Positions 1 to 5,931 of a stretch of 12,811 bases of DNA are shown here, in pieces; within the stretch, counting starts at the first letter, position 1, and every line of letters starts with the position of its first letter. The notes beneath the pieces are model-generated. The model was not told where the DNA came from. It ran no database searches and was given only the letters and a program-made list of their open reading frames with translations. Origin of the DNA: Acholeplasmataceae bacterium UBA6235 (GTDB lineage: Bacteria; Bacillota_I; Bacilli_A; Acholeplasmatales; UBA5453); the NCBI GenBank assembly GCA_002441525.1, contig DJWH01000090.1:1-12811 (forward strand), written 5' to 3'. Position numbers and translations under genes: made by a program.

Positions 1-39
1 CTTCATTTCGTTACAGCCCCTTTTATTTTTTTTATTTTT

Positions 40-93
40 GGTATTGTGTTTCGCACAGTACTGTTGTATACTGGTATTGTGCAAGACACAGTA
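40..93 (+). promoter_or_regulatory. PadR-operon promoter with twin dyad operators
   Basis: A sigma-A promoter is visible as TTGTGT (44-49) and TATACT (67-72) with a 17-base spacer, placing the transcription start near 79. Two 21-base near-identical direct repeats (40-60 and 73-93) each hold the imperfect dyad TATTGTG-N5-CACAGTA. They are 33 bases apart, about three helical turns, so proteins bound to both would lie on the same DNA face. The first copy covers the -35 box and the second covers the start site and early leader. A perfect 10-base palindrome (55-64) lies between them. The layout fits autorepression by the PadR protein encoded directly downstream; that assignment is inferred from position, since PadR regulators commonly repress their own operon. 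Confidence 0.7.
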
Positions 94-103
94 GGGGGTA
101 TGT

Positions 104-418
104 ATGAATTCTCAATTCAAAAAAGGGATCCTTGAAATGTGTATTTTGAAACTCATCGATGATAAAAAGATGTATGGGTACGAAGTGATTGATACACTTT
201 CAAACATCATCGATGTGTCTGAAAATACCGTTTATCCCATTTTAAGACGACTGACCACCTTAGGGTATTTCGACATTCAAATGGAAGAAACCGCCTATGG
301 TGCACCGCGTAAATATTATGTGACTACCCAAGCGGGTAAAGATGCGTTAAAACAATACCAGGATGAATGGAGTTCATTCTTGTCTGGGGTAATGAAAATC
401 ATGGAGGAACAACGATGA
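104..418 (+). CDS. PadR-family transcriptional regulator
   Basis: This 104-residue protein is a short PadR-family winged-helix DNA-binding regulator. The N-terminal half carries the family pattern: a helix with GILEMCILKLI, then YGYEVIDTL, then the recognition-helix region ENTVYPILRRLTTLGY, and a wing ending in RKYYVTTQAGK. A short C-terminal helix (about 80-104) would serve dimerisation. The start is set by AGGGGG (93-98) five bases upstream of the ATG; another ATG at 100 is out of frame. The stop TGA overlaps the start of the next gene (ATGA), so the two are translationally coupled. PadR regulators paired with a HAAS-domain membrane protein are a recurrent arrangement, usually concerned with envelope or antimicrobial stress. 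The ligand cannot be read from sequence. Family assignment is firm. Confidence 0.93.
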   Translation: MNSQFKKGILEMCILKLIDDKKMYGYEVIDTLSNIIDVSENTVYPILRRLTTLGYFDIQMEETAYGAPRKYYVTTQAGKDALKQYQDEWSSFLSGVMKIMEEQR

Positions 419-1371
419 AGGCAGATTATCTAGTATCACTTAAAGAAGCATTAAATAAATACACCAACAATTACGCAGATATCAAAGACATTCTCAAAGA
501 TTATGAAGAAATGTATGAGGATGGTTTGGCTTCAGGTAAATCAGAAGCAGCCATTGAAGCGATGTTGGGAGACCCACATGAAGTGGTTGAAGCCTTAAAA
601 GACACGTTAACACAAAAACAAGTCAGACGTACTCAAGGCAACAAAATCGTCGCGGTATCGCCTTTTATCGCAACCATCTGCTTCTTCATCAGTGGGTTCT
701 ATTTTGATGGTTGGCAATATGGTTGGTTGTTCTTCTTGATGATTCCGATGTTAGGCATCATATTCAACTCTCCAAGACGTGATCGTATCGTCGCATTAGC
801 ACCGTTTATATCCGTCATCGCGATGATGTTGATTGGGTTCTTAACTGGTTATTGGGAATACGCATGGTTACCATTCTTATCGATTCCGGTCTTAGGTTAC
901 TTCACCCATGGTAAAAAACTGGATGCGTGGGTATTCTTCATTTTAATTCTTTTAGGCATCGCAGGGTATGTTGTTTTCGGTCAGATGTACGGATTCAATC
1001 TCTCTTGGTTGTCCTTCACCCCAGCGATCATCTATAGTTTCTTAAGAGGGGATATCGCAATATCCTTTGGCAATCTCCAAGGTCAAGAAAGACGTAAGAC
1101 ATTATTCTTCCTCGGTTTTAGCATCAGTATGATCGCGTTATTCCTATTGATTGGTTATTTCTATAACGCGTGGGCATGGAGCTGGCAATTTGTGTTATTC
1201 ATCCCGATGATGGCTGTATCTTTATTTGGTAGAGCGAACATCATCGCCCTCATGCCATTCATTTCTGTCATCATATTCTATTCCTTGGGATATTTCTTGG
1301 ATATGTTCCATATCTCATGGATAGCGTTCCTATTGATACCCATCACAGCCATTCTCGCATCCAAAAAATAG
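415..1371 (+). CDS. HAAS-domain (DUF1700-like) multi-spanning membrane protein with five internal repeats
   Basis: The product has 318 residues. Residues 1-65 are a charged helical domain (LKEALNKY, DYEEMYEDGLASGKSEAAI, LGDPHEVVEAL) typical of HAAS/DUF1700 proteins encoded beside PadR regulators. The remainder (77-318) is almost wholly hydrophobic and is built from five tandem units of about 45 residues, each a predicted two-helix hairpin. Units start near 77, 124, 169, 228 and 275; conserved points are PFI at the start (units 1, 2, 5), a Trp at 104, 151, 198, 257 and 302, and a Pro shortly after it at 111, 158, 203, 264 and 309. I chose the ATG at 415 because GGAGGA (403-408) precedes it and it forms an ATGA overlap with padR; the longer frame from 367 lies inside padR. 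It probably acts at the membrane as a partner or target of the PadR regulator; the exact function is unknown. Confidence 0.85.
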   Translation: MKADYLVSLKEALNKYTNNYADIKDILKDYEEMYEDGLASGKSEAAIEAMLGDPHEVVEALKDTLTQKQVRRTQGNKIVAVSPFIATICFFISGFYFDGWQYGWLFFLMIPMLGIIFNSPRRDRIVALAPFISVIAMMLIGFLTGYWEYAWLPFLSIPVLGYFTHGKKLDAWVFFILILLGIAGYVVFGQMYGFNLSWLSFTPAIIYSFLRGDIAISFGNLQGQERRKTLFFLGFSISMIALFLLIGYFYNAWAWSWQFVLFIPMMAVSLFGRANIIALMPFISVIIFYSLGYFLDMFHISWIAFLLIPITAILASKK

Positions 1372-1390
1372 AGGTGAAAACCTCTTTTTT
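1370..1390 (+). terminator. Intrinsic terminator of the PadR/HAAS operon
   Basis: A six-base-pair stem AGAGGT/ACCTCT with a GAAA tetraloop is followed by a run of six T. The stem begins inside the TAG stop codon of the HAAS gene, so termination is immediate. Confidence 0.85.
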
Positions 1391-1491
1391 CTTGGTTTCT
1401 ATTTGATTGTGTCAAATTAAATTGTATGCAATGCTTTTTAGTTGAAATTCGAAATACTTGGTGTTACACTATATCACGAAAGTTATGAAAT

Positions 1492-1500
1492 TGTTATAAT
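1492..1500 (+). promoter_or_regulatory. Extended -10 promoter for the B12-sensor/ABC operon
   Basis: TGTTATAAT is a perfect extended -10 element (TGn plus TATAAT), placing the start of transcription near 1507. The -35 region at the right distance (1472-1477, TATCAC) is poor, as is common with extended -10 promoters. It lies 30 bases upstream of the first gene. The rest of the 158-base gap (1391-1529) is AT-rich and shows no further feature I can support. Confidence 0.65.
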
Positions 1501-1529
1501 ATAATAAAGTAACGCTACAGGAGGAGACT

Positions 1530-2168
1530 ATGAATGCCTATTATCCAGCATTTTTAAAGCTCGTCAATGAAGAAAATAAAGACGAAGCGATGTTGTATGT
1601 CCAAAACTTACTTAAAGAAAAAAAGATTGAGTTATATGAACTCTATGATTTCTTTTTAAGGCCCGTATTAAATGAATTTGAGTGTACTTTTGAAGACGAA
1701 GAGATTTGTATTTGGAAGGAACATGTCAGAACATCGATTGTGAGAACCATTCTTGAATCGACATACCCTTATTTAATTGAAGCTAAAAAATTGGTTCAAA
1801 AGAACAACCAAAAAGTGGTTGTGGTATGTCCTAGTGAAGAGTTCCATGAAGTCGGTGCCATCATCGTCACCAACTACTTTTCCCTCGCTGGCTTTGATGC
1901 ACAGTACATTGGTGCGAACACACCAAAGAATGATATCATCTCAGCTGTAAAAGCATTAAAACCAGACTATTTAGCCCTATCGGTGACCAATTATTACAAT
2001 CTTGTCGTGACCAAACAAATCACCGAACAAGTCAAAGGTTTATACCCTAATGTGAAAATCATTGTGGGTGGTAACGCCTTTAATAAGCCGGGTGCTTTGG
2101 ACCATTTGGTGTATGATTATCACTTAACCCATAAAGAAGATATCTTTAAGTTAGGGGGTAATCAATAA
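1530..2168 (+). CDS. Stand-alone cobalamin (B12)-binding sensor-like protein, CarH/LitR-type fold without DNA-binding domain
   Basis: The protein has 212 residues in two parts. Residues 1-90 are a helical cap domain containing LRPVLNEF, then F54, nine residues, then E64-H65; this matches the W-x9-EH motif of the CarH/LitR photosensor cap, with Phe in place of Trp. Residues 94-195 form a Rossmann-like B12-binding domain with E104-x-H106-x-x-G109 (His is the expected cobalt ligand), S151, and G180-G181. Glu in place of the DxHxxG Asp is usual in the sensor subgroup rather than in methyltransferase corrinoid proteins. The N-terminal MerR helix-turn-helix of CarH is absent. The start has an excellent AGGAGG (1519-1524). 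The stop overlaps the next gene's ATG (TAATG), coupling it to an ABC transporter. Role inferred: a cobalamin-dependent sensor or modulator of that transporter. A corrinoid carrier is the alternative. Confidence 0.82.
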   Translation: MNAYYPAFLKLVNEENKDEAMLYVQNLLKEKKIELYELYDFFLRPVLNEFECTFEDEEICIWKEHVRTSIVRTILESTYPYLIEAKKLVQKNNQKVVVVCPSEEFHEVGAIIVTNYFSLAGFDAQYIGANTPKNDIISAVKALKPDYLALSVTNYYNLVVTKQITEQVKGLYPNVKIIVGGNAFNKPGALDHLVYDYHLTHKEDIFKLGGNQ

Positions 2169-3331
2169 TGAAACTCGCTTTTCAAATTGCTTCTCGATTT
2201 TTAAAATCGGGTAAATTACAAACCCTATTCATTATTTTAGGGATTGGGGTTGGGGTCTCTGTTCAAGTATTCATTGGGGCGTTGATTTCCGGTCTTCAAA
2301 AAAGTTTGGTAGACACCACCATTGGTAACAGCTCTCAAATCACCATTACCCGTGAGGATGAAGGTTACATCTCTGATTATGACGCGTTGATTGAAGATAT
2401 TTTAAACAGCGATTCTCGCATTAGGGTGGCTGCTGGTAACTTCAATGTCGCTGGGTCTTTGGAACAAAACACCGAAACCTTACCGGTGCTTGTTAGAGGA
2501 TTTAACTTAGAACAAGCCGATGGTATTTATAAATTATCCGATAAGTTGACTGAAGGTAGATTACCTAACGCTACCAACGAAGTCATTCTTGGTCTATTTT
2601 TCCAAAGTGAATTCAATTTGAATGTGGGTGACACGATTACCATTCAAGTACCGCTAAAAGGAAACACCACCTTAACCGTGGTTGGTTTCTTCGACTTTGA
2701 AGTGAAGAGTGTCAATGAATTGTGGGCGGTTTCGACATTAGAAACCACACAATCGTTATTCCAAGTAGGCGATGTGGTCTCATCAATTGAATCTCAAGTG
2801 CGTGAATCAGCTTATTTTGAAGCTGATGCGATATCGCTATCTGTTTCAAATCAAATTGGTTCGGACTATGTGACAACCAACTGGATCGAAAATAACGCTT
2901 CCCTACTCTCTGGTTTACAAGGTCAAAGCATCTCTTCATTAATGATTCAAGTATTCGTCTTGATTTCTGTTGTTTTAGGGATCGCTTCAATCTTAGCCAT
3001 CATCGTTCTACAAAAATCGAAACAAATTGGTATTTTAAAAGCCATGGGTATTAAAAACAGTGACGCATCCCTAATTTTCTTGTTTCAAGGTTTAATCTTA
3101 GGCATCTTCGGCGCACTGACAGGGGTATTGCTTGGCATTGGTTTATTGGTATCCTTCCAAACCTTCGCAATTGACGCGACCACTGGAGACCCAGTGATTC
3201 CGCTCAATATCGAATACAGTTTCATCGCATTATCCGCTTTAATCGCGGTGGGTGTATCTACATTGGCGGCTTTGGTACCTGCACGCAAATCTTCTAAATT
3301 ATCTGTCATCGAGGTGATTCGAAATGCTTAA
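2168..3331 (+). CDS. FtsX-like (MacB/LolC-E type) ABC transporter permease
   Basis: This 387-residue type VII ABC permease has the classic four-helix plan. Helix 1 lies at about 19-41, a large extracytoplasmic domain at about 42-255, then helices at about 257-280, 300-330 and 350-370. After helix 2 comes the cytoplasmic coupling motif QKSKQIGILKAMG, and the C-terminus ends PARKSSKLSVIEVIR, both hallmarks of FtsX/LolC/MacB permeases. The gene starts on the last base of the preceding B12-protein stop and overlaps the ATPase gene by eight bases, so all three should be made together. No second permease and no membrane-fusion protein are encoded here, so the transporter is presumably a homodimer with the ATPase. 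In single-membrane bacteria such systems act on lipids, peptides or antimicrobial compounds, or transmit force; the substrate is unknown. Confidence 0.88.
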   Translation: MKLAFQIASRFLKSGKLQTLFIILGIGVGVSVQVFIGALISGLQKSLVDTTIGNSSQITITREDEGYISDYDALIEDILNSDSRIRVAAGNFNVAGSLEQNTETLPVLVRGFNLEQADGIYKLSDKLTEGRLPNATNEVILGLFFQSEFNLNVGDTITIQVPLKGNTTLTVVGFFDFEVKSVNELWAVSTLETTQSLFQVGDVVSSIESQVRESAYFEADAISLSVSNQIGSDYVTTNWIENNASLLSGLQGQSISSLMIQVFVLISVVLGIASILAIIVLQKSKQIGILKAMGIKNSDASLIFLFQGLILGIFGALTGVLLGIGLLVSFQTFAIDATTGDPVIPLNIEYSFIALSALIAVGVSTLAALVPARKSSKLSVIEVIRNA

Positions 3332-4016
3332 TCCTGTCATGGAACTCAAAGGCATCACCAAAGTATACGGTGAGAAAATCAAAACCCAAGTCTTGTTTGG
3401 GGTAGATTTACAATTTTACGAAGGCTCATTCAACGCCATCATTGGTCAAAGTGGTTCTGGTAAATCCACTTTAATGAATATCTTGGGTACTTTAGATAAC
3501 CCAACCGATGGTGAAATCTTCATCAATGGTCAAAATACCAAACAAATGAAACCCAATGAGATTTCATTCTTAAGAAATCAAAACATTGGATTCATCTTCC
3601 AATTCCACTATTTGTTACCAGAGTTTACTGCATTAGAGAACGTCTTGATGCCTTATAAAATCTCGAAACAAAAGATAACACCAGAGATTTTAGACCGTGC
3701 CAATGAACTATTAGACTTTGTTGGGTTGAAGAAAGTTAAAAACAATCTCGCTAAAAACATGTCTGGTGGTCAACAACAACGTGTCGCGATTGCGAGAAGT
3801 TTGATCAATAATCCAAAGATCATTTTAGCTGATGAACCCACAGGTAACTTAGATAGCGATTCTACAGAACAAGTGTATACGCTATTAAGAGAAATCAATG
3901 CCAAATACAAAACGACTTTCATCATCATTACGCATGACAGAAAGATTGCAGAAAAAGCCGATCGTATCATTGAAATTAAAGATGGTCGAATCAATATCGA
4001 TGTTTTAAACAATTAA
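3324..4016 (+). CDS. LolD/MacB-type ABC transporter ATP-binding protein
   Basis: The 230-residue ATPase energises the permease encoded just upstream. All catalytic elements are intact: Walker A GQSGSGKST (41-49), Q-loop FIFQFHYLLPEFT with Q93, signature MSGGQQQR (146-153), Walker B IILADEPTGNLDS (166-178) with catalytic E171, and H-loop H204. The FQFHYLLPEFTALENV stretch and the length are typical of the LolD/MacB/FtsE group. The start ATG at 3324 is preceded by GAGGTG (3311-3316), and the gene overlaps the permease by eight bases. A strong terminator starts in its stop codon, closing the operon. Confidence 0.94.
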   Translation: MLNPVMELKGITKVYGEKIKTQVLFGVDLQFYEGSFNAIIGQSGSGKSTLMNILGTLDNPTDGEIFINGQNTKQMKPNEISFLRNQNIGFIFQFHYLLPEFTALENVLMPYKISKQKITPEILDRANELLDFVGLKKVKNNLAKNMSGGQQQRVAIARSLINNPKIILADEPTGNLDSDSTEQVYTLLREINAKYKTTFIIITHDRKIAEKADRIIEIKDGRINIDVLNN

Positions 4017-4039
4017 GAGACTTCATGTCTCTTTTTTTT
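4015..4039 (+). terminator. Intrinsic terminator of the B12-sensor/ABC operon
   Basis: A seven-base-pair stem AAGAGAC/GTCTCTT (4015-4021 with 4027-4033), loop TTCAT, is followed by a T-run. The stem begins in the ATPase stop codon. Confidence 0.88.
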
Positions 4040-4047
4040 ATCTTTTT

Positions 4048-4090
4048 TTGGCACTCTATACTTGACAGTGCTAATTTATCGTATTATAAT
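4048..4090 (+). promoter_or_regulatory. hsp20 promoter with CIRCE operator
   Basis: The promoter is consensus: TTGACA (4062-4067), a 17-base spacer and TATAAT (4085-4090). Overlapping the -35 box is an inverted repeat TTGGCACTC-N9-CAGTGCTAA (4048-4074). It matches the CIRCE consensus TTAGCACTC-N9-GAGTGCTAA at 16 of 18 arm positions with the exact nine-base spacer. CIRCE is the operator of the heat-shock repressor HrcA, so hsp20 here should be HrcA-repressed. HrcA itself is not in the window. Confidence 0.9.
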
Positions 4091-4096
4091 ATAAGT

Positions 4097-4115
4097 GAAC
4101 TTAGGAGATAAGTTC
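4097..4115 (+). promoter_or_regulatory. 5'-terminal leader hairpin of hsp20 mRNA
   Basis: A seven-base-pair perfect stem GAACTTA/TAAGTTC (4097-4103 with 4109-4115) encloses the loop GGAGA. It begins seven bases after the -10 box, so it would form the first nucleotides of the transcript. The loop, with the closing base, reads AGGAGA like a ribosome-binding site, but no start codon follows at usable distance; the real site is AGGAGAG at 4131-4137. A 5' hairpin of this kind can stabilise mRNA, and a thermal or decoy role is possible but unproven. Confidence 0.6.
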
Positions 4116-4144
4116 AAGAACAATAGAAAAAGGAGAGATGTTTT

Positions 4145-4555
4145 ATGTTGAGTTTACTCAAAAAAGACCGAGACTTCTTTGATAGCTTGTTCGATGAATT
4201 AAGAGTCGCACCATTTGGTAATGATGTCTCCATGAGAACAGATATCAAAGAAAATGACCATGGCTATGAACTAGCCATCGAAATGCCTGGTTTTGACAAG
4301 CAGGATGTAAAAGTGAGCCTAGAGGAAGGATATCTATTGGTAGAAGCGGAAAGAAAGCATGAAACCAATAACGATGACCCTAAAGGCAAATTCATTCGTC
4401 GTGAACGTTATTATGGCGTGATGAGACGTAGCTTCTATGTGGGCGATGTTCACATGGATGACGTGAAAGGATCCTTCGATAAAGGGGTCTTGAAGATTCA
4501 AATCCCGAAAGAATCCAAGAAAATTGAAACCAAGAAATATTTGGAACTAGAATAA
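4145..4555 (+). CDS. hsp20: Hsp20 small heat-shock protein (alpha-crystallin family)
   Basis: This 136-residue cytoplasmic chaperone holds unfolding proteins in an ATP-independent way for later refolding. The short N-terminal arm (1-28) precedes an alpha-crystallin domain (about 30-122) with the pattern DIKENDHGYELAIEMPGF, then KVSLEEGYLLVEAERK, then FIRRERYYGVMRRSFYV. The signature GVLKIQIPK lies near the end of the domain and is followed by a Lys/Glu-rich tail. Length is normal for a bacterial Hsp20. The ATG at 4145 lies seven bases after AGGAGAG; an ATG at 4138 is out of frame. It is monocistronic: its own CIRCE-controlled promoter precedes it and a terminator follows directly. Confidence 0.96.
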   Translation: MLSLLKKDRDFFDSLFDELRVAPFGNDVSMRTDIKENDHGYELAIEMPGFDKQDVKVSLEEGYLLVEAERKHETNNDDPKGKFIRRERYYGVMRRSFYVGDVHMDDVKGSFDKGVLKIQIPKESKKIETKKYLELE

Positions 4556-4559
4556 TGAA

Positions 4560-4593
4560 AATCGGAGCCGTTGTTTGGCTCCGATTCTTTATT
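4560..4593. terminator. Convergent terminator between hsp20 and the GLUG gene (copy 1 of a duplicated hairpin)
   Basis: A ten-base-pair stem AATCGGAGCC/GGCTCCGATT (4560-4569 with 4577-4586), loop GTTGTTT, is flanked by a T-rich tract on the plus side and TTTTCATT on the minus side. It can serve both converging genes. The same stem recurs at 5902-5928. Confidence 0.85.
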
Positions 4594-5787
4594 TTATTCT
4601 TGGTTATCGATGAGTTTGGGGTATAGATCATCGATTTGGTAAATGGTCAAATCCAATCCTAAGGTTTGAGTCCAAAAATCTGTATCCATTTGTGAATCCT
4701 GGATTTGATTGGTCAAAGGCACTGTGAAAGATTGGTTCTGATAATATAAAACATTTTCTTCAACCACATACGTCTCACTATAGATACGTCCGGTAAATAA
4801 CACATCATAATCATACTCGTGGTATGTAGGGGTGATTACTGAAACAGATATTGCACCAGTAATGTCCCCGTGGACAATCAACCCGCTCAATTCGGTATCC
4901 GATGAACTACCGACAATACCACCGACATACATTTGACCAGTGATATCCATAAGGCTATATGTGTTTTGAATAACCCCCTGATATGAATGTCCTGCAATAC
5001 CGCCAACATGCATGTAAGCAGTAATACTGCCCTCCGTATAGGATTGATCGATGAGGCCTGAATTCAAACCTGTGATGCCACCAACATTCCCTGATTCTGG
5101 TGCATAGATGGTTCCGCTGAATGAACTTCTACGAATGATTTTAGAACTTCTTCCCACCAAACCACCAATCGATCCATCATGTTTTATGGACCCACTCACA
5201 TGAACATTTTCAATCACGCCATTGTTATAGTTACTCAATCCACCAATCTCGCCATTGGTTTGTACATCAATATCCACATCCACTAGATACAAGTTTTTAA
5301 TTTCACCGGTAATGATTGTACAAAATAAAGGGGTCTTTAAATGTTGAATTTGATGATTATTGCCGTCTAAAGTGCCTTCAAAACGACGGATTAAACAATT
5401 TTCTGCATATGGTTCAATGGATTCAACATCAATATCTTGTGTGATCATAAAGGACCCACTAGGATTCCATGAAAATCGTTCTAATTGTTTTTCAGACGAG
5501 ATGGTGATGACCCCATATTCTAAGTAGGATAACGTGCCTAAGGACGACAAGGTTAACAGTATGATACTCCAAAAGACGAGTCTACTTTTTGTTAAAGTGT
5601 TTGGCTTCAATAATTTAGTGATTGTGATGATGAAAATGCCGATGGTTTGTGAAAATAAAAAGAAGGGGTTAAACAAAGGTAGTCCATAAATGATGATTGA
5701 ACAAACGCTTAAAAAGAGTTGTAATTGAAAAAAAGCATAGGTGTATTTGATGTGTCTTCGAATGCTTGATAAATCAAAATCGTTCAT
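4594..5787 (-). CDS. Membrane-anchored GLUG-repeat surface protein
   Basis: The product is 397 residues from the chosen start. Three hydrophobic helices lie at about 17-36, 40-58 and 70-88. Lys/Arg-rich segments before helix 1 and between helices 2 and 3 put the N-terminus inside and the C-terminal domain outside. The outer part begins with a typical lead-in (FMITQDIDVE, F-GTLDGNNH, IKNLYLVDVDI) and then has five GLUG-type repeats near 179, 205, 233, 259 and 286, each GG(L/I)xG followed by an I..(S/T)(Y/F).xGxI-like strand. Such repeats form beta-helical surfaces in secreted adhesins and IgA-protease-like proteins. No catalytic domain is visible. I start at 5787, not the ATG at 5799, because the ribosome-binding site TGAGGT (5798-5793) lies between the two. 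Function: surface-exposed, otherwise unknown. Confidence 0.78.
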   Translation of the reverse strand: MNDFDLSSIRRHIKYTYAFFQLQLFLSVCSIIIYGLPLFNPFFLFSQTIGIFIITITKLLKPNTLTKSRLVFWSIILLTLSSLGTLSYLEYGVITISSEKQLERFSWNPSGSFMITQDIDVESIEPYAENCLIRRFEGTLDGNNHQIQHLKTPLFCTIITGEIKNLYLVDVDIDVQTNGEIGGLSNYNNGVIENVHVSGSIKHDGSIGGLVGRSSKIIRRSSFSGTIYAPESGNVGGITGLNSGLIDQSYTEGSITAYMHVGGIAGHSYQGVIQNTYSLMDITGQMYVGGIVGSSSDTELSGLIVHGDITGAISVSVITPTYHEYDYDVLFTGRIYSETYVVEENVLYYQNQSFTVPLTNQIQDSQMDTDFWTQTLGLDLTIYQIDDLYPKLIDNQE

Positions 5788-5849
5788 GTTAAACCTCATT
5801 TATCAATATTTTTATCTAATATTTATTCTAGTAAGCATATTATACAAAA

Positions 5850-5878
5850 ATTATACACTTATCCATACAAATGGTCAA
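5850..5878 (-). promoter_or_regulatory. Promoter of the GLUG-repeat gene
   Basis: On the minus strand TTGACC (5878-5873) and TATAAT (5855-5850) are separated by 17 bases, a near-consensus sigma-A promoter about 60 bases upstream of the start codon. A second TATAAT occurs at 5844-5839 but has no matching -35 box. Confidence 0.75.
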
Positions 5879-5898
5879 TCATGCATTCGTTACTAAAA

Positions 5899-5928
5899 GA
5901 AAATCGGAGCCGTTGGTTGGCTCCGATT
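5899..5928 (-). terminator. Helicase terminator (copy 2 of the duplicated hairpin)
   Basis: The stem AATCGGAGCC/GGCTCCGATT (5902-5911 with 5919-5928), loop GTTGGTT, is followed on the minus strand by TTTTCTTTT. It starts three bases after the helicase stop codon. It is the same hairpin as at 4560-4586, with one loop base changed. Confidence 0.88.
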
Positions 5929-5931
5929 ATT

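Noticed and set aside
367-414. Longer N-terminus for the HAAS protein
   Set aside because: It lies inside the PadR gene and has no ribosome-binding site, while the ATG at 415 has GGAGGA and an ATGA overlap.
2712-2990. Minus-strand open frame within the permease gene
   Set aside because: Shadow of the permease in another frame; no ribosome-binding site or family pattern.
5788-5799. Upstream ATG for the GLUG protein
   Set aside because: The only ribosome-binding site (TGAGGT) overlaps this ATG and is correctly spaced for the ATG at 5787.
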